From positions 38,029 to 102,028 of the forward strand of contig CALJUX010000070.1 of assembly GCA_937978655.1 (NCBI GenBank): a stretch of DNA of 64,000 nt. The letters run 5' to 3'. Of the stretch, positions 22,862 through 32,200 are shown piece after piece. The notes under the pieces were generated by a model. That model was not told the origin of the DNA and did not search any database. It saw nothing but the letters and a program-made list of their open reading frames with translations. The DNA comes from an uncultured Chromatiaceae bacterium (GTDB taxonomy: Bacteria; Pseudomonadota; Gammaproteobacteria; Enterobacterales; Alteromonadaceae). The position numbers were made by a program, and so were the translations under genes. The first letter of the stretch is position 1; each line of letters opens with the position of its first letter.

Positions 22862-25069
22862 ATGAGTTATCAGGTGCTGGCGCGCAAATGGCGGCCACAG
22901 AATTTTGGCCAGCTGGTGGGGCAGGAGCACGTCAAAACTGCGCTGACCCACGCCCTGAACCAAAACCGCTTGCACCATGCTTATCTGTTCACTGGCACCC
23001 GCGGTGTGGGGAAAACCACCATCGCGCGGATCTTTGCCAAAAGCCTGAACTGCGAACAAGGGGTTACAGCTACGCCTTGTGGCATTTGCAGCGCCTGCAC
23101 CGAAATCGACAAAGGCTTTTTCGTCGATTTAATGGAAATCGATGCGGCCAGCCGCACCAAAGTCGAAGACACCCGTGATCTGCTGGATAATGTGCAATAT
23201 GCGCCAACCCGCGGCCGCTACAAGGTGTATCTCATCGATGAAGTGCATATGCTGTCCAAACACAGCTTTAATGCCTTATTAAAAACCCTGGAAGAGCCAC
23301 CACCGCACGTCAAGTTCCTGCTGGCGACCACAGATCCACAAAAATTACCGATCACCGTGTTGTCACGTTGTCTGCAGTTCAGTTTAAAAGCGCTGTCACA
23401 AAGTCAGATTAAACAACACCTGAGTTATATCCTGAGTCAGGAAGGCATTGCTGCCGAAGAAGACGCGCTGGCGTTGCTGGCGCGTGCCGCCAAAGGCAGT
23501 TTGCGCGATTCACTGAGCCTGACAGATCAGGCGATTGCCCAGACCAACGGTGATATTCGCCTCAGTGCCGTGCGTGAAATGCTCGGGTTTCTGGAGCAAA
23601 GCTGGGCCGAGATCCTGCTGCAGGATGTGCTGAACCGGGACTTGACGGCGATGCAGGCGCATCTGCAGCAACTGGTCAGCAGCCATAGCCATTTCCAGGC
23701 GGTGCTGGACGACATGCTGTCGTTATTACATCTGGCGGCATTGTCACAGTATCAGCTCAGTGCGTCTGAGCTGGCGCTGACCGAGTCTGCCTTTGTCCGT
23801 GCCGTGGCCAAACATCATGCGCCGGAAGCCATTCAGCTTTATTACCAATTATTGTTATCCGGCAAACGTGATTTGCCTTACGCCCCTGAACCGCGCATTG
23901 GTCTGGAAATGGCGTTATTGCGTGCCATCGCTTTTGTGCCGGCCAAAGCCGGCGCGATGCCTGATGTCAGCAGCGGTCGTGCTGCGGCGTTATCGGCGGC
24001 GCAGCTGACAATGCCAGCGCCACCGGTCGCGACTGCGCCAGCAGCCCAGGAACCGGTGTTGCCACTGAGCGCAGCGCCGTTGCCGTCCAGCGCGCCGCAG
24101 ACTACGGCTGAGGTGACACCGCCGACTGCGGCGGCAAGCTCAGGCGAGGTGGCGCCGGGGATGGACTCGGTGACCGCCAGTATTCTGGCCCGGCGTGGTT
24201 TGCAGCGCAGTGCGGAACCAGCGCCAAAAAAGTCTGAGCGCCAGGCGGCGCCGGTTGTTTTACCCCCAAGGATAGCTCCGGCAGCACTGAGCAGTGCCCC
24301 AGCTGCGCCGCAGGTTGCCGCTGCTGTCAATCCGGCAGCATTGCCGGCACCGGCTGACATTCCGCCGTGGGAAGATGAGCCTGCAGCCCCGGCCGGGATG
24401 CCGGATGCCCACATCGCGGCGCCGGAACCTGAAGCGGAATTGTCCGGGGATGATGACGACAGTGACGGTCCGGTCGGGCAGGACGACTGGCAGTGGCAGC
24501 AAAGTTATACACCGGCGCAAGTTCAGCCGATCCGCCATGCGTTGCTGGAAAGTCTGGCGGTGCCGGAAACGGCACAGGACATTGATTTTGCCAGTGAAGT
24601 GGTCACTGAAGTCGCCGTGGTGTCTGACGACAGCAGCCATCTCAGTTTTGATGGCGAGATCCACGCGGCTAACTTTGCCGTGCGCAGCAGCAGTCAGGTG
24701 GACGCCTGGGCACAGCGGATTGACAGCTTACGCATCGGTGGCCTGATGCGGTTGTTTTTGTTGCACAGCAGTATGCAGCTGAACGGTGATGTACTGACCT
24801 TGCAAGTGGCCAGCAGTCAGCAGCATCTCGATTCCGAACGCAATCGCGCTCAGTTGCAAACGGTGTTAGCAGAATCTTTTGCCATGCCGCTTCAGGTGCA
24901 GATTGAATTTACCGAAGAGGTGCCGGCCAGTCCGCAGGCCTTGCAACAACGCATTGATCTGGCCCGCCGTCGCTACGTCCAGCAAGTGTTGCAGCAAGAT
25001 CCGGCTTTATGCAGCCTGATGCAGGAGTTTGCTGGCGAATGGGTGCCGGACAGTCTGGAAGTATTTTAA
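22862..25069 (+). CDS. dnaX: DNA polymerase III subunits gamma and tau
   Basis: 735 residues for full-length tau. Walker A GTRGVGKT (45-52), a zinc module (Cys64, 73, 76, 79), and LIDEVHMLS mark the clamp-loader ATPase, followed by an Ala/Pro-rich linker (about 360-530) and the tau C-terminal domain that contacts the polymerase and DnaB. A slippery heptamer A-AAA-AAG at 24226-24232, read in phase X-XXY-YYZ, allows -1 frameshifting to a TGA at 24235-24237, giving a gamma form of 458 residues. ybaB follows about 100 bases downstream. Confidence 0.97.
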   Translation: MSYQVLARKWRPQNFGQLVGQEHVKTALTHALNQNRLHHAYLFTGTRGVGKTTIARIFAKSLNCEQGVTATPCGICSACTEIDKGFFVDLMEIDAASRTKVEDTRDLLDNVQYAPTRGRYKVYLIDEVHMLSKHSFNALLKTLEEPPPHVKFLLATTDPQKLPITVLSRCLQFSLKALSQSQIKQHLSYILSQEGIAAEEDALALLARAAKGSLRDSLSLTDQAIAQTNGDIRLSAVREMLGFLEQSWAEILLQDVLNRDLTAMQAHLQQLVSSHSHFQAVLDDMLSLLHLAALSQYQLSASELALTESAFVRAVAKHHAPEAIQLYYQLLLSGKRDLPYAPEPRIGLEMALLRAIAFVPAKAGAMPDVSSGRAAALSAAQLTMPAPPVATAPAAQEPVLPLSAAPLPSSAPQTTAEVTPPTAAASSGEVAPGMDSVTASILARRGLQRSAEPAPKKSERQAAPVVLPPRIAPAALSSAPAAPQVAAAVNPAALPAPADIPPWEDEPAAPAGMPDAHIAAPEPEAELSGDDDDSDGPVGQDDWQWQQSYTPAQVQPIRHALLESLAVPETAQDIDFASEVVTEVAVVSDDSSHLSFDGEIHAANFAVRSSSQVDAWAQRIDSLRIGGLMRLFLLHSSMQLNGDVLTLQVASSQQHLDSERNRAQLQTVLAESFAMPLQVQIEFTEEVPASPQALQQRIDLARRRYVQQVLQQDPALCSLMQEFAGEWVPDSLEVF
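24226..24251 (+). promoter_or_regulatory. Programmed -1 ribosomal frameshift cassette in dnaX
   Basis: The slippery site AAAAAAG (24226-24232) is in the phase A-AAA-AAG relative to the dnaX start. In the -1 frame the next codons are GTC then TGA (24235-24237). A GC hairpin GCGCC-AGGC-GGCGC at 24238-24251 begins 5 bases after the slippery site and would stall the ribosome. This matches the E. coli gamma/tau mechanism; an upstream Shine-Dalgarno-like stimulator is weak. Confidence 0.85.
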
Positions 25070-25167
25070 TTCAACAGTCTGTGTCTTGGGCACAGGCGTT
25101 ATCTTGTAATTTTGCGGCTTTGTGATTATCTTGGCCGCCATTATCAACACAGCTGAGAGTACAGATT

Positions 25168-25494
25168 ATGTTTAAAGGTGGCATGGGTAACATCATGAAA
25201 CAGGCGCAGGCGATGCAGGAAAAAATGCAACGTGCGCAGGAAGAAATCGCCCGGCTGGAAGTCACAGGTGAAGCCGGTGCCGGTATGGTCAAAGTGACGA
25301 TGGCCGGTAATCACAATGTGCGTCGGATCAGCATTGATGACAGCCTGATGCAGGATGACAAAGAAATGCTGGAAGACTTAATCGCCGCAGCAATTAATGA
25401 CGCGGTCCGCCGTGTCGAAGAAACCAGCAAAGAGCGGATGGCATCTGTAACCGGAGGCATGCAGTTGCCGCCGGGTTTTAAAATGCCATTCTGA
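25168..25494 (+). CDS. ybaB: YbaB/EbfC nucleoid-associated protein
   Basis: 108 residues: MFKGGMGNIMKQAQAMQEKMQ and the conserved GxVKVTMxGxHxVRRISID core, ending GMQLPPGFKMPF. It is a small DNA-binding dimer that coats the nucleoid and influences expression. It lies between dnaX and recR in the usual order, 23 bases before recR. Confidence 0.96.
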   Translation: MFKGGMGNIMKQAQAMQEKMQRAQEEIARLEVTGEAGAGMVKVTMAGNHNVRRISIDDSLMQDDKEMLEDLIAAAINDAVRRVEETSKERMASVTGGMQLPPGFKMPF

Positions 25495-25517
25495 GCCGAC
25501 AGAGACTGAGGTCATTG

Positions 25518-26120
25518 ATGGGAAAGCACACGCCCCTGGTCCAAAAGCTGATTGACGCGCTGCGCGTGCTGCCGTCCGTCGGCCCCAAATCAGCCCAGCG
25601 CATGGCTTACCAGTTACTGGAGCGCAATCGCGAAGCTGGCTTACAGCTGGCTTCTGCGCTGCAGGCGGCAATGACCAAAGTCGGTCATTGCCAGCGTTGC
25701 CGCACTTTTTGTGAAGGCCAGATTTGCCAAATCTGCGCCCATCCCATTCGTGGGCAAAGCTCTTTGTTATGTATTGTCGCCAGTGCGGCCGATTTGTTTG
25801 CGATTGAACAAACCGGTTTATTCGCCGGTCGTTATTTTGTGTTGCGCGGTCAGTTGTCACCGCTGGACGGGGTCGGACCGGCAGAACTCGGTCTGGACGC
25901 GTTGTCGCAGCAGCTTAGCCAGGGCAAGATTGAAGAAGTGATTCTGGCCACCAACCCAACGGTGGAAGGTGAAGCTACCGCATTTTATATCGCGGAGCTG
26001 TGTCGCAAACACAAAGTCCAGGTGTCGCGTCTGGCACAAGGCATGCCGGTCGGTGGCGAGCTGGAGTATCTCGACGGCAGTACGCTGTCTTATGCGCTGA
26101 GCGGCCGCAAGCCATTCTGA
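25518..26120 (+). CDS. recR: Recombination mediator protein RecR
   Basis: 200 residues. It contains an N-terminal helix-hairpin-helix (LPSVGPKSAQRMAYQL), a C4 zinc finger (Cys58, 61, 70, 73), and a Toprim domain with EVILATNPTVEGEATA. With RecO and RecF it loads RecA on SSB-coated DNA. The ATG at 25518 is used; the frame formally opens at the preceding TTG. Third gene of dnaX-ybaB-recR. Confidence 0.97.
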   Translation: MGKHTPLVQKLIDALRVLPSVGPKSAQRMAYQLLERNREAGLQLASALQAAMTKVGHCQRCRTFCEGQICQICAHPIRGQSSLLCIVASAADLFAIEQTGLFAGRYFVLRGQLSPLDGVGPAELGLDALSQQLSQGKIEEVILATNPTVEGEATAFYIAELCRKHKVQVSRLAQGMPVGGELEYLDGSTLSYALSGRKPF

Positions 26121-26292
26121 GCCATTGCACGCCCGCGCAGCGCGGCAGCCGTCCGCCAGCAACCTTGCAGGCATTCTTGACCTTCCCCTTGAAAAAAATC
26201 TGACCGACCCCAGATCTGAACGCGGAAACAGGCAGAGCCCGATGCGCTGGCATCGTTTGCTGCTGATGAATTGAGTGTGAAAGGAGCGGTAG

Positions 26293-28215
26293 ATGACTGA
26301 AACAACACAAAAACAAACCCATGGCTTCCAGGCCGAAGTCAAACAGTTGCTGCAACTGATGATCCATTCTTTGTACTCGAACAAAGAAATTTTCCTGCGT
26401 GAATTGATCTCCAACGCGTCCGACGCCGCTGACAAGCTGCGCTTCCTGGCGCTGTCGGACAGCAGCCTGTATGGCAACGACGGCGACCTGCGTGTGCGCG
26501 TCAGTCTGGATGAAGCGGCGAAAACCATTACCATCAGCGACAACGGTATTGGTATGACGCGGGATGAAGTCATCAGTCATTTAGGCACAATTGCCAAATC
26601 TGGTACTAAAGAGTTTTTCTCCCAGTTAAGCGGCGATCAGAGCAAAGATTCCAAGCTCATCGGTCAGTTCGGTGTTGGTTTTTATTCGGCATTTATCGTT
26701 GCTGACAAAGTCACAGTCCGCACCTTAAAAGCCGGTGCGGCGCCGGACAGCGCAGTGGAGTGGGAATCAGCCGGTGAAGGTGATTACACGCTGGCATCTG
26801 CAGACAAAACCAGTCGCGGTACCGACATTATCCTGCACCTGCGCGAAGGCGAGTCTGAGTTTTTAAGCAAGTGGAAAGTCGAAAGCATTATCACCAAATA
26901 CTCTGATCACATCTCCATTCCAGTCGAAATGTGGGAAGAGGGCACGCCAGAGCGTGAAGAAGATGGCGAAAAAATCCCGGCGACCGAAGGCAGCTGGAAG
27001 GCCGTCAACAAAGCCACAGCTCTGTGGATGCGCGATAAATCTGAAATCAGTGACGACGAATACAACGAGTTCTACAAGCACATTTCGCATGACTGGACTG
27101 AGCCACTGAGCTGGAGCCACAACAAAGTTGAAGGCAATACCAACTACACCAGTCTGTTATATGTACCGAAAAAAGCGCCGTTTGACCTGTGGAACCGTGA
27201 CGCCCGTCATGGTCTGAAACTGTATGTACAGCGTGTCTTTATCATGGATGACGCCGAGCAGTTTATGCCAAGCTACCTGCGTTTTATCAAAGGCGTGCTG
27301 GACTCGAGCGACTTGCCGCTGAACGTGTCGCGTGAAATTCTGCAGGACACCAAAGTGACGCAGAGCCTGCGTAAAGGCTGTACTTCACGCGTGCTGAAAA
27401 TGCTGGAAAAAATGGCCAAGGCCGAAGAGCAAACTGAATATCAGGCGTTTTGGGATGAGTTTGGTCAGGTATTAAAAGAAGGCCCGGCGGAAGACCACGC
27501 CAACAAAGAAAACATCGCCAAGCTGCTGCGTTTTGCTTCAACGCACGAAGACAGCGCAGTGCAGAGCACTGGTTTAGACGCTTATGTCAGCCGGATGAAA
27601 GAAGGTCAGGACGAGATTTATTTCCTGGTCGCCGACAGCTATGAAGCGGCGAAACACAGCCCGCATCTGGAAGTGTTCCGCAAAAAAGGCCTGGAAGTGC
27701 TGCTGTTATCCGACCGCATCGACGAGTGGCTGATGCAGCATCTGACCGAATTTGACGGCAAAAAACTGCGCTCAGTGGCCAAAGGCGGGCTGGACTTATC
27801 GAAACTGGACGACGAAGAGACCAAAAAAGCCCAGGAAGAGTCAGAAAAACAATTTGCCGCCGTGGCCGAGCGTTTTAAAACTGCATTGGGCGACCAGGTC
27901 AAAGACGTCAAAGTCAGCCATCGTCTGACCGACAGTCCGGCTTGTGTGGTCACTGACGAGTTCGATATGAGCACGCAGATGATCAAACTGATGGAATCAG
28001 TCGGGCAAAAAGTACCGGAAGTGAAACCGATTTTTGAACTGAACCCGGAGCACCAGCTGGTGCGTCATATCGCCGACGTGCAGGACGAAGCGCAGTTTAA
28101 ACAATGGGCCGAAGTGCTGTTTGATCAAGCGCTGCTGGCCGAGCGTGGCAGCCTGAAACACCCGGCAACTTTTGTCAGCCGGTTAAACAGCCTGCTGTTA
28201 TCGCTGGCGAAATAA
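26293..28215 (+). CDS. htpG: Chaperone HtpG (Hsp90)
   Basis: 640 residues. The N-terminal GHKL ATPase motifs are clear: ELISNASDAADKLRF, DNGIGM, and GQFGVGFYSAF; the middle domain has LPLNVSREILQ with the catalytic Arg. It is an ATP-driven chaperone acting on stressed or late-folding proteins with DnaK. AAAGGAG lies just before the ATG. It sits between recR and adk, as in E. coli. A sigma32 promoter is expected in the 170-base gap but could not be assigned. Confidence 0.98.
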   Translation: MTETTQKQTHGFQAEVKQLLQLMIHSLYSNKEIFLRELISNASDAADKLRFLALSDSSLYGNDGDLRVRVSLDEAAKTITISDNGIGMTRDEVISHLGTIAKSGTKEFFSQLSGDQSKDSKLIGQFGVGFYSAFIVADKVTVRTLKAGAAPDSAVEWESAGEGDYTLASADKTSRGTDIILHLREGESEFLSKWKVESIITKYSDHISIPVEMWEEGTPEREEDGEKIPATEGSWKAVNKATALWMRDKSEISDDEYNEFYKHISHDWTEPLSWSHNKVEGNTNYTSLLYVPKKAPFDLWNRDARHGLKLYVQRVFIMDDAEQFMPSYLRFIKGVLDSSDLPLNVSREILQDTKVTQSLRKGCTSRVLKMLEKMAKAEEQTEYQAFWDEFGQVLKEGPAEDHANKENIAKLLRFASTHEDSAVQSTGLDAYVSRMKEGQDEIYFLVADSYEAAKHSPHLEVFRKKGLEVLLLSDRIDEWLMQHLTEFDGKKLRSVAKGGLDLSKLDDEETKKAQEESEKQFAAVAERFKTALGDQVKDVKVSHRLTDSPACVVTDEFDMSTQMIKLMESVGQKVPEVKPIFELNPEHQLVRHIADVQDEAQFKQWAEVLFDQALLAERGSLKHPATFVSRLNSLLLSLAK

Positions 28216-28234
28216 TCCACAGTGCAATACAAAT

Positions 28235-28264
28235 AAAACCCGGTTTGATGCCGGGTTTTGTTTG
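28235..28264 (+). terminator. Rho-independent terminator after htpG
   Basis: AAAACCCGG, 7-base loop, CCGGGTTTT then GTTTGT. The remaining bases up to adk (to 28480) hold no other recognised element. Confidence 0.8.
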
Positions 28265-28480
28265 TCTGGTTTCCACTATCGTCGAATAGTGTTTGACGCT
28301 GTGTGCTGTGCATACTGCTATCGCCGGGGATAAAGTCTGTGCTGATGTACAGCACTAAAGTCGGCTTGCAGCTGGCTGCTCTGAGCAGCCGACAAATTCC
28401 TTGTCTGCTGACTGACATTATGTAAAGATCCAGCGCTTATAACATTTGGAACTGTTTCTGAAAAAAACCGAGGTTTTGGT

Positions 28481-29125
28481 ATGCGAATTATTCTGTTGGG
28501 TGCGCCGGGTGCCGGTAAAGGAACACAGGCACAGTTTTTGATGAACAAGTACGGTATCCCGCAAATCTCTACCGGAGATATGCTCCGTGCCGCCATCAAA
28601 GAGGGCACTGCAATGGGCCTCGCTGCCAAGCAAGTGATGGATGCCGGTCAGCTGGTGTCTGATGAAATCATCATTGGCCTGGTGAAAGAGCGCATCGCGA
28701 AGGCGGATTGTGCCAAAGGCTTTTTGTTAGACGGTTTCCCACGCACAATCCCGCAGGCTGATGCGATGAAAGATAATGGCGTGCTGGTTGACCACGTCAT
28801 TGAATTTGACGTACCAGATGATGTGATTGTTGAGCGCATGAGCGGCCGTCGCGTGCATCCGGCGTCAGGCCGGGTTTATCACGTCACTTACAATCCACCA
28901 AAAGTGGCCGGTAAAGATGATGTCAGCGGTGAAGACTTAGTGATCCGTGATGACGATAAAGAAGAGACAGTCCGCAAGCGTTTAGGCGTTTATCACGAAC
29001 AGACTGAACCGCTGGTCGGTTATTACCGTAACCAAGCCGAACAAGGTCTGACCCAGTACCATCATCTGGATGGGACTCAGGCGGTGGACGCGGTCAGCAA
29101 AATCCTCAGCGAACTGCTTGGTTAA
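28481..29125 (+). CDS. adk: Adenylate kinase
   Basis: 214 residues, same size as E. coli Adk. P-loop GAPGAGKGTQ (residues 7-16), FLLDGFPRT, and the long LID domain (GRRVHPASGRVYHVTYNPPK) are present; the LID lacks zinc Cys, as in other gammaproteobacteria. It interconverts ATP, AMP and ADP. Followed by a strong terminator. Confidence 0.98.
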   Translation: MRIILLGAPGAGKGTQAQFLMNKYGIPQISTGDMLRAAIKEGTAMGLAAKQVMDAGQLVSDEIIIGLVKERIAKADCAKGFLLDGFPRTIPQADAMKDNGVLVDHVIEFDVPDDVIVERMSGRRVHPASGRVYHVTYNPPKVAGKDDVSGEDLVIRDDDKEETVRKRLGVYHEQTEPLVGYYRNQAEQGLTQYHHLDGTQAVDAVSKILSELLG

Positions 29126-29154
29126 GCCCAGCGCTGCCGGATTGCGAAGTAGAG

Positions 29155-29187
29155 ACAAAGCCCACGACAGTGGGCTTTGTTGTTTTT
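29155..29187 (+). terminator. Rho-independent terminator after adk
   Basis: 11-bp stem ACAAAGCCCAC/GTGGGCTTTGT with a 4-base loop and a following T-rich run. Confidence 0.88.
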
Positions 29188-29366
29188 ACCGGCAATATCC
29201 GTTCGCCTGCGTTGCCATCACTATTTCTGGCAATGACTGCCTTGTGCACACGCCGCTTGGTCTGCTGCACTTTTTTGCTGCAGCTGAACGGTTTTTTCTG
29301 GTTCCCCATTGCGACGAAAATGGTAGACTTTCAGCCAATTTCGCATAATTTCCAAGAGTTTATGCC

Positions 29367-30359
29367 ATGTTAGAACGTGCAGTCTCTGAATATGCCGTGG
29401 TGCTGGTTAATCTGGGCACACCGGATGAACCGACAGTGCCGGCGGTACAGCGTTATCTGAAACAATTTTTATCCGACCAGCGCGTTGTCGACTATCCGGC
29501 GATTTTATGGCAATGCATCCTGCGCGGTATCATCCTGCCATTTCGTGGCCGTCGGGTGGCCAAACTCTATCAATCGATTTGGTGGGAACAGGGTTCACCG
29601 CTGCGGGTCATCACCGAGCGGCAGACCGAAGCGTTGGCCAAAAGGCTCGAACTGAGCGACACGCCAGTGGAGGTCCGTTACGCCATGACTTATGGCTCGC
29701 CGTCCATTGCGTCGGTGCTGGATGATTTAACCGCCCAGGGGGTCAGCCGTTTTGTGGTGATACCGCTGTATCCGCAATATTCCGCCACCACCACTGCGGC
29801 GATTTCCGACCAAATCGCGTTATATCAGCAACAACGCCGCGATATTGCCGACATTCGTCTGGTCAAACACTATCACCACACGGCAATTTATCGCAAAGCA
29901 CTGGCAGGCTCAGTGCAAATGTTCTGGCAACAACATGGTCAGGCCGACAAGTTGTTATTGTCTTTCCACGGTATTCCGGAGCGTTTTGTTCGTTTGGGTG
30001 ACCCTTATGAGCGGCATTGCCGCGAAACTGCCGCGAATCTGGCGGCGGATTTGGGGTTAACGCCAGAACAAGTCCTGGTCAGCTTCCAGTCGCGGGTTGG
30101 CAAAGAAAAATGGCTGCAACCTTATACCGACGAATTACTGGAGACATTACCAGCGCAAGGCGTGAAACGGCTGCAGGTCTTATGCCCAGCCTTTGCGGCG
30201 GATTGTCTGGAAACTCTGGAAGAAATTGCCGTCGAGAATAAAGAAGTGTTTTTGCATGCTGGCGGCACTGATTATCAATATATTCCGGCCTTGAATGCGG
30301 CGCCTTGTCATATCCGGGTGTTTCAACAGCTGGTGCAACAACAATTAGCGGGGTGGTAA
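29367..30359 (+). CDS. hemH: Ferrochelatase
   Basis: 330 residues. VVLVNLGTPDEPT at the N-terminus, LSFHGIPERF with the catalytic His, and VLCPAFAADCLETLEE near the C-terminus identify the enzyme inserting Fe2+ into protoporphyrin IX at the inner membrane. It follows adk as in E. coli and starts a three-gene group: its TAA overlaps the ATG of the MAPEG gene by one base (TAATG). Confidence 0.97.
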   Translation: MLERAVSEYAVVLVNLGTPDEPTVPAVQRYLKQFLSDQRVVDYPAILWQCILRGIILPFRGRRVAKLYQSIWWEQGSPLRVITERQTEALAKRLELSDTPVEVRYAMTYGSPSIASVLDDLTAQGVSRFVVIPLYPQYSATTTAAISDQIALYQQQRRDIADIRLVKHYHHTAIYRKALAGSVQMFWQQHGQADKLLLSFHGIPERFVRLGDPYERHCRETAANLAADLGLTPEQVLVSFQSRVGKEKWLQPYTDELLETLPAQGVKRLQVLCPAFAADCLETLEEIAVENKEVFLHAGGTDYQYIPALNAAPCHIRVFQQLVQQQLAGW

Positions 30360-30736
30360 TGATCACAGCAATGTATGCGGCCATATTGGCGGTGATGTTC
30401 GTCGGTCTGGCGTTAGCGGTGGTACGGCAGCGCTTTAAACTACGGGTTGGTTTGGGCGATGGTCAGCAACCTGAGCTGATTAAAGCCATTCGCATTCATG
30501 GCAATTTCGCCGAATATGTACCGTTTTTACTGGTGTTGATGTTTATTGCCGAACAGCAGCAGGCTGCCGCCTGGCAAGTCCATCTGCTGGGCGCCTTAAC
30601 CCTGGGTGGCCGCACGCTGCACCTGATCGGTCTGCGTCAATCCAGCGGAACTTCGCTGGCACGCTTCTTCGGCATCATTGCTACCTTTTTAGCACTGCTG
30701 CTTGGCGCCGGATTTTTGTTGGCAACTGCACTGTGA
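30359..30736 (+). CDS. MAPEG family membrane protein
   Basis: 125 residues with four hydrophobic segments. Typical MAPEG features are seen: VRQRFKLRVGLGDG, then IRIHGNFAEYVPF (the conserved R-x-x-x-N-x-x-E motif) and GRTLHLIGL. Family members include glutathione-dependent transferases and peroxidases, but bacterial ones of this type are largely uncharacterised. The start at 30359 overlaps hemH; the stop overlaps the next GTG start (GTGA), indicating a tight operon. Confidence 0.88.
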   Translation: MITAMYAAILAVMFVGLALAVVRQRFKLRVGLGDGQQPELIKAIRIHGNFAEYVPFLLVLMFIAEQQQAAAWQVHLLGALTLGGRTLHLIGLRQSSGTSLARFFGIIATFLALLLGAGFLLATAL

Positions 30737-31497
30737 AAATCTCAGGTCAGGGACAACCCTTAGTACTGTTGCACAGTTCGATGTCGAGTCACCGGCAGTG
30801 GCTGGCCTTGACCGACCAGCTGGCCGCTACGCACCGCTGTTATCTGCCAGATCTGGCCGGTTATGGCGCTAAACCTTTGCCAGAAGTTGGCATCTGGTCG
30901 CTGGCGGCTGAAGCTGAACTTTTGCTGGCGGCGTTGCCGGAAGCCGTCAGGATGCAACCGCTTGATGTGGTCGGTCATTCGTACGGCGGCGCGCTGGCAT
31001 TACATCTGGCGCGCACACATAAGCTACAGGTACGCAAACTGGTGTTGTTTGAACCTGTGGCTTTCCATCTGTTGCCACAGCTGCCAGATGCGCGGGCGCT
31101 GTGGCAGGAAGTCCGTGATCTGGCAGATGCATTGCCTGCGCTGAGCCCGCCACAGGCAGCAGCCCGCTTTATTGATTATTGGCAACACCAAGGTTTTTTT
31201 GCCGGGCTGCCGGCGCGGATGCAACAACAGCTGGCGGTACAGGTGGCAAAAGTGACGCTGGATTTTCAGGCGCTCAGTCAGGAGCAAGCCAGCCTGGCTG
31301 ATTATGCGGACGCTGTGCAATGTCCGGTATTATTGCTAAGTGGCAGTCACAGTCGTCAATCCGCGCAACGGATCAGTGCTGCGCTGCAAAGTGTGTTGCC
31401 TGATGTCCGCTTACAACGACTGGAATGCGGTCATATGGGGCCGGTGACCCATCCCGATTTGGTCAACAAGTCTGTCGCCGACTTCCTGCAAGCCTGA
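30733..31497 (+). CDS. Alpha/beta-fold hydrolase
   Basis: 254 residues. The nucleophile elbow GHSYGG (Ser83) and a C-terminal His in CGHMGPVTHP are clear. The position where the third catalytic residue usually lies after strand 7 reads LLLSGSHSRQ with no Asp, so the acid may be placed elsewhere. Substrate unknown; no signal peptide, so cytoplasmic. A GTG start overlaps the MAPEG stop, making it the last gene of hemH-MAPEG-hydrolase. Confidence 0.85.
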   Translation: MKISGQGQPLVLLHSSMSSHRQWLALTDQLAATHRCYLPDLAGYGAKPLPEVGIWSLAAEAELLLAALPEAVRMQPLDVVGHSYGGALALHLARTHKLQVRKLVLFEPVAFHLLPQLPDARALWQEVRDLADALPALSPPQAAARFIDYWQHQGFFAGLPARMQQQLAVQVAKVTLDFQALSQEQASLADYADAVQCPVLLLSGSHSRQSAQRISAALQSVLPDVRLQRLECGHMGPVTHPDLVNKSVADFLQA

Positions 31498-31501
31498 AAG
31501 C

Positions 31502-31535
31502 ACAAAGCCGCATCATGCGGCTTTGTCTGTTTTGC
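31502..31535. terminator. Bidirectional terminator between the hydrolase and hsp20 genes
   Basis: ACAAAGCCGCAT/ATGCGGCTTTGT stem followed by CTGTTTTG; serves the plus-strand hydrolase and may serve the convergent hsp20. Confidence 0.75.
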
Positions 31536-31548
31536 AGCTGTTTACTGT

Positions 31549-32055
31549 TTAATTAGTGCCAGTTGGCAGTGTGATGGCGTCCTGCACCAGTTCAGTATTG
31601 GCAGCCGGTTGCTGCGTCAGCACTGCGGTTGGCTGTCCGCTCTGGATGGCGATTTTGCGTGGTTTTAACGCATCCGGAATTTCGCGCAGTAATTCGATAT
31701 GTAATAAACCATGATGCACTGTGGCACCCGTCACGCGAACATAATCGGACAGCTGGAATTTCCGTTCAAAGTTGCGCTCGGCAATGCCCTGATGCAGGAA
31801 ACGACGATCTTCAGTTTTGTCGCTCTTTTGGCCACGCACAAACAGGGTGTTGCGCTCAGTATCAATGCTCAGTTCATGCGGTTCAAAACCGGCCACAGCC
31901 ATAGTAATGCGGTACTGATCTTCACCGGTCACTTCAATATTGTACGGTGGATAGGCCGGCTGTTTTTCATTGCGGGCGGCGGCATCCATCAGATTGGCCA
32001 GGTGATCAAAACCGATAAATGAACGGTAAAAAGGGCTGAAATCAAAAGCGTGCAT
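31549..32055 (-). CDS. Small heat-shock protein, IbpA-like Hsp20
   Basis: 168 residues. The N-terminus FDFSPFYRSFIGFDHLANLMD matches the IbpA/IbpB class, followed by the alpha-crystallin domain (PPYNIEV, ITMAVAGFEPHELSI, ERNFERKFQLSDYV, HGLLHIELLREIP) and a Gln/Ala-rich tail somewhat longer than in E. coli IbpA (137). It is an ATP-independent holdase in inclusion bodies and aggregates. The ATG at 32055 has GAGG 7 bases upstream; the frame formally opens at a TTG two codons earlier. A heat-shock promoter was looked for but not found with confidence. Confidence 0.93.
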   Translation of the reverse strand: MHAFDFSPFYRSFIGFDHLANLMDAAARNEKQPAYPPYNIEVTGEDQYRITMAVAGFEPHELSIDTERNTLFVRGQKSDKTEDRRFLHQGIAERNFERKFQLSDYVRVTGATVHHGLLHIELLREIPDALKPRKIAIQSGQPTAVLTQQPAANTELVQDAITLPTGTN

Positions 32056-32200
32056 AGTCAAACCTCACTAATTTCTTTGTTAAGCAAATCAGACAGTTAA
32101 TGGCCACCCCAAATGGCGGAGGCCGGGATAAAACAACCCGCGTTGCGGCATTGTCATATCCCTTTAATAAGGTTTGTCAGCATTTTTTCAAGCGGTGGGA

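Noticed and set aside
23878..24414. 178-codon minus-strand Ala/Gly-rich ORF inside dnaX
   Set aside because: Shadow of the Ala/Pro-rich tau linker.
25857..26580. Two overlapping minus-strand ORFs across recR and htpG
   Set aside because: They cross well-supported genes and an intergenic region, with no domain content.
32056..32200. Heat-shock (sigma32) promoter for the hsp20 gene
   Set aside because: No convincing CTTGAA/CCCAT pair at proper spacing could be found on the minus strand.
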